Positions 7,161 to 13,090 of a stretch of DNA of 14,500 bases are shown piece after piece (within the stretch, counting starts at the first letter, position 1; every line of letters begins with the position of its first letter). Below the pieces are notes generated by a model. It worked only from the letters and a program-made list of their open reading frames with translations, made no database searches and had not been told where the DNA came from. A program made the position numbers and the translations under genes. The DNA is from Clostridiales bacterium (lineage in GTDB: Bacteria; Bacillota; Clostridia; Christensenellales; Aristaeellaceae). The stretch spans positions 1 to 14,500 of the forward strand of contig JALFHA010000108.1 of the NCBI GenBank assembly GCA_022776785.1. Direction: 5' to 3'.

Positions 7161-7718
7161 TCACTTTGCCTGTTGATCGTTGCTGAGCACCTGAAACGCC
7201 GCCTGCCGCCTGCGCCTGCGGGACGGGGCCTCCGTGCCCGCGCGGGATGCGCGCGCCTCCTTCACGGGGCGCAGGTCGGGGTCGTCCGCGTCGTCCCACA
7301 CGGGCGCGTCGCTGCGCGCGCTCAGGTCGTCGTCCTCCTGCTCGCCGCTTTGGCGCAGGGCGTCCGCCGCGTCCGCGCTGACCGCCGCCAGATCGCGCAG
7401 CGCCTGCCGCCTGCGGCTGGAGGCATCCGCCTCGCCGCGAATCTGCCGCGCCGCCGCCTCCGTGCAGATGGCCTGTCCGGTCAGCGACAGATAGCGCGCC
7501 TGCCCGGCCGTCAGCAGCAGCGCGTCCAGCAGCACGGCCAGCAGCACCCCGGCGGGCACGGCAAACAGGGAGCGAATCCCCAGCAGCACGGAGAGCGCCG
7601 CCAGCACAACCGTCACTGCGACGGCGGCGATGCGGAAGATCATCCGCTGCCTGCGGGCGCTCTCGCGCAGCGCGCGGGCCGTTCTGTTCGTCAGGCGAAT
7701 CACATCTTTGTTGGACAT
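7161..7718 (-). CDS. Two-helix membrane protein, first gene of the operon, unknown function
   Basis: The 185-residue protein has a basic N-terminus, two membrane helices (about residues 25-48 and 51-72) and a long cytoplasmic tail. The tail is rich in Ala, Arg and acidic residues (EQEDDD, WDDADDPD) and ends in an RRRRR cluster, so it is probably disordered. Start choice: GGAGG at 7732-7728 is 9 nt from ATG 7718 but only 3 nt from the in-frame ATG at 7724, so MSNKDVIRL is preferred. It lies 9 nt upstream of the GT-C-like gene and is likely co-expressed with it. I do not recognise a family. A membrane-partner role is a guess from context. Confidence 0.65.
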   Translation of the reverse strand: MSNKDVIRLTNRTARALRESARRQRMIFRIAAVAVTVVLAALSVLLGIRSLFAVPAGVLLAVLLDALLLTAGQARYLSLTGQAICTEAAARQIRGEADASSRRRQALRDLAAVSADAADALRQSGEQEDDDLSARSDAPVWDDADDPDLRPVKEARASRAGTEAPSRRRRRQAAFQVLSNDQQAK

Positions 7719-7727
7719 AGGCATAGA

Positions 7728-7732
7728 CCTCC
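7728..7732 (-). promoter_or_regulatory. RBS deciding the start of the 185-aa gene
   Basis: GGAGG on the - strand lies 9 nt from ATG 7718 and only 3 nt from ATG 7724. The spacing favours the downstream start. Confidence 0.6.
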
Positions 7733-7740
7733 ATCGAGTT

Positions 7741-8178
7741 TATGCGCGAAGCGAAGAAGGGGTCAAGGGGCGAAGTCCCTTGCGGGGTTTGGGGCGGCGC
7801 CCCAAGCGGGTTTGGGCAGCAGCCCAACGTTCCCCATTTCTATAAAATCAAGTAGTTTCAGAGCAGGATGCGAAGCATCCTACGATTGAAACGGGGATTA
7901 CTCTGTAAACCGGCATGATGCCGGTTGCATTTCCGACCGAGTTATGCAAGTCTCATTGCTTTGAGGCCGAGTCCGGTGCTTTGCAGAAGGACTTTTATAG
8001 TAAAGCAGTTTTAATGTAAAGCAACAAAAAACCAATTCAGCGCAGACTCACCGTCAGGTATCGCTTCGCTCCCTGACTGCTTTGCCAGAATGGCTCCGCC
8101 ATATGGGATACGTTGGGCTGCCGCCCAAACCTGCCCGAGGGACTTCGTCCCTCGGACTCCCTTCATCGCTTCGCGGCG
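7741..8178. repeat. Hairpin-rich composite repeat (REP/BIME-like) with inverted ends
   Basis: This gene-free block holds at least nine short inverted repeats: 7764-7782, 7789-7805 (TTGGGGC/GCCCCAA), 7812-7827 (TTGGGC/GCCCAA), 7855-7892 (GTTTCA/TGAAAC enclosing AGGATGC/GCATCCT), 7908-7926 (8-bp stem, TGA loop), 8053-8077 (GTCAGG/CCTGAC), 8090-8102, 8113-8128 and 8135-8155 (9-bp stem, TTC loop). The left end (about 7746-7835) and right end (about 8105-8178) are related in opposite orientation: both carry GCGAAGCGA, a CGAAGTCCCT hairpin and a TTGGGC/GCCCAA hairpin in mirrored order. The left copy has one extra hairpin unit. The interior is visibly lower in GC than the genes. No credible ORF was found. 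It resembles non-autonomous interspersed repeats or a composite terminator block between the CvpA gene and the membrane operon. Confidence 0.7.
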
Positions 8179-8182
8179 CGTT

Positions 8183-8875
8183 TCAGCCCCCGCTGCGAAG
8201 GATAGACAGGATAATCCCGCTATCGAACATCGGCGCCAGTCTCGAGCCGTCAATCAGCGTTTGCAGCTGCTCAATCGGCGCAACGGCCAGCACGATGGGC
8301 ACCAGCGCAAAGAAGATGAACACCAGCAGCGCGCCGCGCACCAGACCGAACAGGCCGCCCGCCAGCGCGTCCAGATGGCGCAGCACGGGCAGCTCAAAGA
8401 CGTAGCAGATCATGTGAATCAGCAGCGTCAGCACGATATAGGCAAGCAGGAAGCAGATGAGAAAGCTGAGAATCGACAGCGTGACGCTGACAATCGTGTT
8501 GCTCAACAGGCTGGAGAGCGTCATGCCCGCGGGCGCGCCGGAGAGCGCATTGACAAATGCCGTCTCAAACGCGGCGGGCAGCTTCGCCTGCGCGAGCACC
8601 TGCGCAAGCAGGCTCTCCGTCGCCTGCGAGACGGTGAGCAGCGAGAGCTCCAGATCGCCGATGCGGCTGCCCGCGTCGGTGTAGTACAGCAGGGTATTCA
8701 CCAGCGTCTGGTTGCCCTGGAGCCACGCGGCGAGCTGGCCGCAGGTGGCAAACGCCAGCGCCACGGAGCCGATGAGCGCCGCGACGCTGAGCACGCCGCT
8801 GACAAACCCGCGGTACAGCCCGTAGAGCGTGCTGACCGCGATGACGGCGATGATGGCGATATCGATGATGTTCAT
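8183..8875 (-). CDS. CvpA family membrane protein
   Basis: The 230-residue protein starts MNIIDIAIIAVIAVSTLYGLYRGFVSGVLSVAALIGSV in pattern, the classic CvpA N-terminus with a helix, a GxxRGF turn and a second helix. Two more hydrophobic stretches follow near 130-160 and 175-205, the second containing LDALAGGLFGLVRGALL. Four membrane helices are therefore likely. CvpA proteins are inner-membrane proteins of poorly defined role, first linked to colicin V export and later to envelope stress. The start is supported by AAGGAAAGGA 7 nt upstream; a longer frame to 8953 overlaps the DUF5711-like gene and is unlikely. It lies 74 nt after that gene, and a short GC hairpin (8915-8931) sits in the gap. 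The two genes are probably co-transcribed. Confidence 0.85.
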   Translation of the reverse strand: MNIIDIAIIAVIAVSTLYGLYRGFVSGVLSVAALIGSVALAFATCGQLAAWLQGNQTLVNTLLYYTDAGSRIGDLELSLLTVSQATESLLAQVLAQAKLPAAFETAFVNALSGAPAGMTLSSLLSNTIVSVTLSILSFLICFLLAYIVLTLLIHMICYVFELPVLRHLDALAGGLFGLVRGALLVFIFFALVPIVLAVAPIEQLQTLIDGSRLAPMFDSGIILSILRSGG

Positions 8876-8949
8876 GGTATATCCTTTCCTTGAAAGCTGG
8901 CCCGGGAAGATGGCCCGGGGGACGGCCCCGGACGCCGCGGAGCCTGCCG

Positions 8950-10143
8950 TCACACGGGCAGCTCGACGACGTAGATATCCGACCCGGAGGCGACCACGGC
9001 GCGGTTATCGCTGATGAGGCCGAGCACGGCCGTCACATTGACGGGCATGGAATAGGCGGTAAACGCCGTCTCGCCGTAGCGGCAGACGTACACGGCGCTT
9101 TGCGAGAAGCCGTAGACCGAGCGCGTGCCCAGCGCCGCATAGAGGCACTCGCCGGGCAGATGCAGCACGCGGTCCACGCTGCCGTACATCAGGCGCACGC
9201 TGGTGATGCTGGTGCCCTCGCTGCGCTCCTGCGCGGGGACGAGGAGCTGGTAGGTCGTCTGCCCGACCTTCCGCACGTCCTGCATGGTGTAGCCATAGAT
9301 CAGCGTCGCCGTGCCCTGCTCGAGGATGCGATAGTTGTAGCGCGTGATCTGGCGCGTGTCCACGACGTTGAGCACGCCGTCCACCGCGTAGACCATGTAG
9401 GCGATGTGCTCGCCCAGCGAGCTCTTGCCCGTGGAGAGCTTGCCCGGCTGGAACGTCTGCAATTCCGTGGAGATGACCGTGCCCGTCGTGTTCAGGCCGA
9501 GCATCCACATCAGCTCCGTCTCCTGCGCGCTCGAGCTCGTCACGGACTTGAAGAAGCCCACGTCCAGCAGCGTCTGCCCGGTGACGGTGATGTTGTCCAC
9601 GATCTGGCCGCTGCTGTCGATGACCGTCACCACGCCGTTGTCCTGCTCGCCGACGAACACGGCCACGTAGTTTTCGCCCGCGCTGGCAAACTGGATGGTG
9701 TCGCTCATCTTGTTGTTGTAGACGAGGCGGCCGCGGTTGTTGATGATGTACAGGTCGTTGCCCGACCAGGCGACGATGCGGCTGTCGGTCGCGTCGTAGT
9801 CGGCGTTCGTGCCGATCTGGTAGCTCCACTCGTTGCCGCCCGTCGCGGCGACGCAGTGCAGCGTCGTGCCATCGTAGAAGATGACGCTCGAGCCGAAGGG
9901 CGTGACGTTCTGGCTGAGCGTCGCGCCGATGCGCGTCACCCGCCCGATGTCCTCGCGCCCGCCGCTCTGCAGGGCATAGGCCACCACGACGGCCAGCATC
10001 GCCGCCAGCAGCACGAGCGCCAGCAGCGCCCGCAGCCGGGCGGGCAGCCCCTTCTTCGCCTTTTTGGGCGCGCTCATGCCGTAGCCCCGGTAGGTGCTGT
10101 TCGCCCCGGTAATCACCCGGCCCCGTTTCTTGTTGCGATCCAT
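8950..10143 (-). CDS. Membrane-anchored beta-propeller-like protein (DUF5711-like)
   Basis: The 397-residue protein has a basic cytoplasmic N-terminus (residues 1-38), one membrane helix (about 39-58) and a long extracytoplasmic part. That part is made of repeated beta-strand units such as YIINNRGRLVYNN, VTVIDSSGQIVDN and IYVVELPV, suggesting a WD40/PQQ-like propeller. I associate this layout beside a CvpA gene with DUF5711 proteins of Clostridia; the family call is from memory and pattern only. The ATG at 10143 has AAAGGA 7 nt upstream. The frame stays open far upstream (to 10977) across the DnaA-box region and recF, but that extension is composition-driven and not coding. No enzymatic motif was seen; a scaffold or sensor role at the envelope is inference. 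Confidence 0.75.
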   Translation of the reverse strand: MDRNKKRGRVITGANSTYRGYGMSAPKKAKKGLPARLRALLALVLLAAMLAVVVAYALQSGGREDIGRVTRIGATLSQNVTPFGSSVIFYDGTTLHCVAATGGNEWSYQIGTNADYDATDSRIVAWSGNDLYIINNRGRLVYNNKMSDTIQFASAGENYVAVFVGEQDNGVVTVIDSSGQIVDNITVTGQTLLDVGFFKSVTSSSAQETELMWMLGLNTTGTVISTELQTFQPGKLSTGKSSLGEHIAYMVYAVDGVLNVVDTRQITRYNYRILEQGTATLIYGYTMQDVRKVGQTTYQLLVPAQERSEGTSITSVRLMYGSVDRVLHLPGECLYAALGTRSVYGFSQSAVYVCRYGETAFTAYSMPVNVTAVLGLISDNRAVVASGSDIYVVELPV

Positions 10144-10162
10144 GGAAGCATCCTTTCCGCCG

Positions 10163-10188
10163 ACTTTTGGGGAAAAACGGCCCCAAAA
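10163..10188. promoter_or_regulatory. 8-bp hairpin upstream of the DUF5711-like gene
   Basis: TTTTGGGG (10165-10172) and CCCCAAAA (10181-10188) form an 8-bp stem with an 8-nt loop, just ahead of the RBS of the leftward gene. No T-run follows on either strand. The left arm is one copy of the recurrent ACTTTTGGG element. Confidence 0.45.
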
Positions 10189-10309
10189 ACTCACTTCTCC
10201 ACTTTTGGAGTATTCACAGTGCGCGGCCCAAAATAAATCAAGCTGTGTCAAGACTTTTGGGCCCGAGGCCGGCTGCGCCTTTTGGGGTTTTCCCCGTGTT
10301 TTGAGATTT

Positions 10310-10373
10310 TTGTCCACAGGCTTTTCCACAGATTGTGGATAACTGTGGATAATTTGTGGACGTCTGTGGGCAA
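10310..10373. promoter_or_regulatory. DnaA-box cluster (six sites in 64 bp)
   Basis: Sites matching or close to TTATCCACA: TTGTCCACA (10310-10318), TTTTCCACA (10322-10330), TGTGGATAA (10334-10342, perfect, reverse), TGTGGATAA (10344-10352, perfect, reverse), a weaker TGTGGACGT (10355-10363) and TGTGGGCAA (10365-10373). The reverse boxes are spaced about 10 bp apart, one helical turn, which favours cooperative DnaA loading. Confidence 0.75.
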
Positions 10374-10376
10374 CCC

Positions 10377-10431
10377 TTGGGAAAACGCGATTTTTTTCAG
10401 GCTTTGCAAGGAAAATCGCGCCTTTTCCCAA
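10377..10431 (-). terminator. Long hairpin just after the recF stop
   Basis: TTGGGAAAA (10377-10385) pairs with TTTTCCCAA (10423-10431), and CGCGATTTT (10386-10394) with AAAATCGCG (10412-10420); a 2-nt bulge separates the stems and the loop is 17 nt. It begins 12 nt after the recF stop codon. No T-run follows beyond a TTTT inside the stem, so it may be a weak terminator, an RNA 3'-end stabiliser or an origin structure. Confidence 0.5.
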
Positions 10432-10442
10432 AAGTCGCGCGC

Positions 10443-11543
10443 CTATGCGCCGCCGGTGAGCAGCCGCCCGTTTTCCACATGGAACACAGCGCCCTGCCGC
10501 GCCCCCGCCAGATCGCTCATGTCCGTGCAGGTCACGAAGGTCTGCACGCGGTCGATGCGCTCCAAAAGCTGGCGGCGCCGCCCGGGATCGAGCTCGCTCA
10601 TCACGTCGTCGAGCATGAGGATGGGCGCCTCGCCGCGCTCCCGCCAGGCCAGCTCGAGCTGCGCCAGCTTCAGGGAGAGCACCGCGCTGCGCTGCTGCCC
10701 CTGCGAGCCGAAGGTTCGCGCCTCGCGACCGTTGACGGTCACCAGAATGTCGTCCCTGTGGACGCCGACGCTGGTGCTCATGCGGCGGATGTCCTCGGTG
10801 CGCGCGGCAAACAGGCGCTCCATCAGCCTGTCCCGCGGGCTTTCGCCGTCCGCCTGCGAGATGTAGCGCAGGGCGAGCGTCTCCTGCCCGCCGGTCAGGG
10901 AGGCGTGCGCACCCGCGGCGTATTCGCTCAGGCGCTGCACGGCCTCGCGGCGGTTTTCGCAGATGATCGCGCCGCACTCAGCGAGCTGCTCGTCCCAGAG
11001 CTCCAGCGAGGAGGCGAGGGACGGCTTTTTCGCGATCTCGCGCAGCAGCGCGTTGCGCTGGTTGAGCGTGCGCGCGGCCCTTTGCAGCGCGTAAAAATAC
11101 GCCGGGCGAAGCTGGGAGAGCTGCATGTCGATAAAGCGCCGCCGCTCCGCCGGGCCGCCCTTGATGATTTGCAGATCCTCCGGGGAGAAGAGCACGCCGC
11201 AAACGTGCCCGAACAGCTCCCCGATGCGCTCGGCCTGCCTGGCGCCGATGCGCACGGTCTTTTTCTTCTTGCCCGCGCGGGCGAGCAGCAGCGTCACCTC
11301 ATGGGTGCCGTCGCGCTGGACGGTCTGCGCCGTCACGCGCGCGGCGGCCTCTCCCCAGCGGATGAGCTCCTCGTCGCGCGGGGTTCTGTGGCTGCGGCCC
11401 GTGCAGCACAGGTGCAGGGCCTCAAGCAGGTTGGTCTTGCCCTGCGCGTTCGGGCCGACGAAGACGTTCACGCCCTCGCACGGCGTGAGCCGCACCTGCT
11501 CGTAATTGCGGAAGCCCCTGACCTCCAGCGAACGCACGAACAT
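10443..11543 (-). CDS. recF: DNA replication and repair protein RecF
   Basis: The 366-residue length is normal for RecF. The Walker A motif GPNAQGKT is at residues 30-37, the ABC signature FGSQGQQRS at 278-286, and Walker B LMLDDVMSELD ends at Asp319 with Asp312-Asp313 as the catalytic acidic pair. RecF is an SMC-like ATPase that, with RecO and RecR, loads RecA at single-strand gaps on SSB-coated DNA. The ATG lies 3 nt after the dnaN stop, so the genes are co-transcribed and probably translationally coupled. In many Firmicutes a small S4-domain gene (yaaA/rlbA) separates the two; it is absent here. gyrB, the common gene after recF, is also absent; a DnaA-box region and a DUF5711-like gene follow instead. 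Confidence 0.97.
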   Translation of the reverse strand: MFVRSLEVRGFRNYEQVRLTPCEGVNVFVGPNAQGKTNLLEALHLCCTGRSHRTPRDEELIRWGEAAARVTAQTVQRDGTHEVTLLLARAGKKKKTVRIGARQAERIGELFGHVCGVLFSPEDLQIIKGGPAERRRFIDMQLSQLRPAYFYALQRAARTLNQRNALLREIAKKPSLASSLELWDEQLAECGAIICENRREAVQRLSEYAAGAHASLTGGQETLALRYISQADGESPRDRLMERLFAARTEDIRRMSTSVGVHRDDILVTVNGREARTFGSQGQQRSAVLSLKLAQLELAWRERGEAPILMLDDVMSELDPGRRRQLLERIDRVQTFVTCTDMSDLAGARQGAVFHVENGRLLTGGA

Positions 11544-11546
11544 GGC

Positions 11547-12650
11547 TTATGCGCCGAAGACGCGCACGGGCAGCACCAGATACAGATAGCCGTCGCCCTC
11601 CGTCGGGCAGATGACGCAGGGGCTGACGTTGGAGTTGAAGCGCATGAAGACCTCGTCGTCTGCAAGCGCCTTGAGCACGTCGGTGATGTAGCGGACGTTG
11701 AAGGCGATGCTCAGATCCTTGCCCTCGGTGGTGACGGGGAGCTTCTCCTCGACGTCGCCGGTTTCGGAATTGGAGGTCACATCCAGCGTGTCCCCGTCGA
11801 TGCGGAAGCATACGAGGTTGCTCTTGCCCTCGCGCGCGATGAGGCTGGCGCGGTCGATGGCGCTGGAGAGCTCCGTGCGCGCCACGCGCACGCGGGTCTG
11901 CCACTCCTCGGGCAGGATCTGCCGGTAGCGGATGAACTCGCCCTCGAGCAGGCGGGCGACGATGTGCGTCGCGCCCATGTTCAGCTGCACATGGCTGCGG
12001 CTGAAGCACAGGGAGACGGGCTCCTCCGTGTCCGCGAGGATGCGGCCCACGTCGCCGAGCACCTTGCCGCCGATGACGGCTGCGACATCCTTTTCCGGGC
12101 CGGTCACGCGCTCGCGGCGCAGCGCGAGGCGGAAGCCGTCCAGCGCGACGACGCGCATCTCCTCTTTTCCGATCTCAAAGAGGCAGCCGGTGAGGATGGG
12201 GCGGCTCTCGTCCACGGCGATGGCGAACAGCGTGCGGCCGATCATGTCGCGCAGCACGCTCTGGGGCATGGAGAAGGTGGGGCCGGCGACCTCCGGCAGC
12301 TCCGGGTATTCCACCGGGTCCATGCCGGTGATCGTCGTGCGCGAGGACGCGCAGCGGATGGTCGCCTGCAGCCTGTCGCTGATGGAGAATTCCGCCGTGC
12401 CCGAGGGCAGCTTGCGCACCACCTCGCACAGCAGCTTGCCCGGCAGCACGACGCGGCCCTCCTCCGTGAACGTCGCGGGGATGGTCGTCTCAATGCCCAG
12501 AGCGAGATCCGTGCAGGTCAGGCGCAGCCCCTCGTCGCAGGCTTCAAAGAGGATGCCCTCCAGAATCGGCTTGGAGGAGCGCGCCGCGAGCGCGCGGCTG
12601 ACGATGCTCAGGCTTGCGTTCAGGTCGTTGGTATCGCAGGAAAAACGCAT
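11547..12650 (-). CDS. dnaN: DNA polymerase III sliding clamp (beta subunit)
   Basis: The 367-residue length is typical of the beta clamp. The N-terminus MRFSCDTNDLNASLSIVSRAL, the DGFRLALRR segment in the middle domain and the C-terminal YLYLVLPVRV with an expected hydrophobic binding pocket are characteristic. It forms a ring-shaped dimer that tethers DNA polymerase III to DNA and recruits repair proteins. The start at 12650 is favoured because GGAGG (12664-12660) lies 9 nt away; the in-frame ATG at 12656 is only 3 nt from it. Longer frames run into the intergenic region. dnaA, which normally precedes dnaN, is not between this gene and the divergent regulator. It heads a dnaN-recF operon. 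Confidence 0.97.
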   Translation of the reverse strand: MRFSCDTNDLNASLSIVSRALAARSSKPILEGILFEACDEGLRLTCTDLALGIETTIPATFTEEGRVVLPGKLLCEVVRKLPSGTAEFSISDRLQATIRCASSRTTITGMDPVEYPELPEVAGPTFSMPQSVLRDMIGRTLFAIAVDESRPILTGCLFEIGKEEMRVVALDGFRLALRRERVTGPEKDVAAVIGGKVLGDVGRILADTEEPVSLCFSRSHVQLNMGATHIVARLLEGEFIRYRQILPEEWQTRVRVARTELSSAIDRASLIAREGKSNLVCFRIDGDTLDVTSNSETGDVEEKLPVTTEGKDLSIAFNVRYITDVLKALADDEVFMRFNSNVSPCVICPTEGDGYLYLVLPVRVFGA

Positions 12651-12659
12651 ATTCATCAA

Positions 12660-12664
12660 CCTCC
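12660..12664 (-). promoter_or_regulatory. RBS deciding the dnaN start
   Basis: GGAGG on the - strand is 9 nt from ATG 12650 and 3 nt from ATG 12656, so the former start is preferred. Confidence 0.65.
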
Positions 12665-12709
12665 GTAGGGTAGTAGCAGTATATACGGATAGAAGTAGGG
12701 GCAGTAGGG
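12665..12709 (-). promoter_or_regulatory. Probable dnaN -10 box within a GTAGGG/TAG-rich tract
   Basis: On the - strand TATACT (12683-12678) fits a -10 element, placed about 28 nt from the dnaN start codon; no clear -35 is visible at 16-18 nt. On the + strand the tract holds three GTAGGG copies (12665, 12695, 12704) and consecutive TAG-TAG-CAG triplets (12671-12679), which recall DnaA-trio elements used for origin opening. Confidence 0.35.
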
Positions 12710-12763
12710 CGGTTGAAAACCGGGATAAGTGCCAAAAATCCAAAACACATCAGGAAAAACGCC

Positions 12764-12825
12764 TGTGGAAAACCGCTGCGCAACCCCAAAAGTTGTCCGG
12801 TGCTTTCCACAGAGACTGTGGAAAA
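12764..12825. promoter_or_regulatory. DnaA-box cluster upstream of dnaN (three sites)
   Basis: TGTGGAAAA (12764-12772, reverse), CTTTCCACA (12803-12811, one mismatch) and TGTGGAAAA (12817-12825, reverse) fit the relaxed DnaA consensus TTWTNCACA. A CCCAAAAGT element (12785-12793) lies between. They could support origin function or DnaA control of dnaN. Confidence 0.55.
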
Positions 12826-12987
12826 TCGGCCGCCCTCGCCGCCGGACGCGCGCAGCGGCCGGAGAAGCGCACAAAATGGGCAAAATTCTACATATTCACT
12901 ATTCGCGTTTTCCCTTGCAAATTCCTTCCCGGAGCGGGGAAAGCGGCGATTTATTTTGCCGCGCAAAGACAAGATTTGGAAAAAACT

Positions 12988-13016
12988 GTGACAATCCGGC
13001 CTGTATATGGTATAAT
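12988..13016 (+). promoter_or_regulatory. Sigma-A-type promoter of the FadR-trmO operon
   Basis: GTGACA (12988-12993) and TATAAT (13011-13016) are separated by exactly 17 nt, giving a near-perfect housekeeping promoter. Transcription should start near 13023, leaving a leader of about 68 nt. Confidence 0.8.
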
Positions 13017-13030
13017 CAACCGAATATACA
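13002..13030. promoter_or_regulatory. Possible operator overlapping the -10 box
   Basis: TGTATAT (13002-13008) and ATATACA (13024-13030) form an inverted repeat with a 15-nt spacer centred on the -10/start region. This is a suitable place for autorepression by the FadR-type regulator encoded just downstream; the link is inference. Confidence 0.4.
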
Positions 13031-13041
13031 AGGAAAGGGAA

Positions 13042-13081
13042 GCCCCGCCGCGTGCCATGGAGCGCCGGAGCGGGGCGGGGC
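13042..13081 (+). promoter_or_regulatory. GC-rich leader hairpin before the regulator start codon
   Basis: GCCCCGCC (13042-13049) pairs with GGCGGGGC (13074-13081), an 8-bp all-GC stem ending 9 nt before the ATG. The start codon has only a weak GAGAG upstream, so the hairpin may limit or control translation. No T-run follows. Confidence 0.5.
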
Positions 13082-13090
13082 GTTTGAGAG

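Larger units (their letters stand above)
10144..10442. other. oriC: Putative replication origin region downstream of recF
   Basis: This 299-bp intergenic stretch is lower in GC than its surroundings. It contains the densest DnaA-box cluster of the window (10310-10373), four copies of ACTTTTGGG or one-mismatch variants on the + strand (10163, 10201, 10253, 10279) and one reverse copy (10427-10435), and two hairpins. The AT-rich part near 10230-10250 and 10300-10350 could serve as an unwinding element. Position beside dnaN-recF is typical of bacterial origins. Against it, an origin here would put recF-dnaN head-on to the fork moving right; the gap upstream of dnaN is the competing site. Both may form a bipartite origin. 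Confidence 0.5.
12657..13090. other. Divergent intergenic region between dnaN and the FadR-type regulator
   Basis: This 434-bp gap has no credible gene. It carries the dnaN RBS and -10, three DnaA-like boxes, one reverse ACTTTTGGG copy (12785-12793), AT-rich stretches (about 12875-12925 and 12945-13030), a GCGGC/GCCGC hairpin (12943-12962), the promoter of the regulator gene and its leader hairpin. Genes diverge from here, which is what an origin with co-oriented flanks would show, so it is a second candidate for all or part of oriC. Confidence 0.55.

Noticed and set aside
7739..7766. TTGACC-N16-CATAAA promoter-like pair ahead of the 185-aa gene on the - strand
   Set aside because: The start of transcription would fall on the GGAGG ribosome binding site, leaving almost no leader, and the -35 lies within a hairpin of the repeat block.
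7741..8178. CRISPR array or phage attachment site in the repeat block
   Set aside because: The repeats are heterogeneous hairpins with no regular spacer length, and there is no integrase or tRNA nearby.
8011..8253. 80-aa - strand ORF spanning the hairpin block and the CvpA 3' end
   Set aside because: Its sequence is a translation of the repeat hairpins, a common mis-annotation in repeat-bearing genomes, and it overlaps the CvpA gene.
8890..10236. 448-aa + strand frame opposite the DUF5711-like gene
   Set aside because: Low-complexity Ala/Arg/His composition and full overlap with a better supported gene on the other strand.
10246..10251. TTGACA on the - strand as promoter of the DUF5711-like gene
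   Set aside because: No -10-like hexamer at 15-19 nt; the nearest candidate is about 31 nt away.
10144..10977. Upstream extension of the DUF5711-like frame through the DnaA boxes
   Set aside because: A good RBS and ATG exist at 10143; the extension overlaps recF and noncoding repeats.
10356..12668. 770-aa open frame on the + strand opposite recF and dnaN
   Set aside because: It is antisense to two certain genes, has no domain or RBS, and is rich in Arg/Ala/His/Gln as expected of GC-driven shadow frames.
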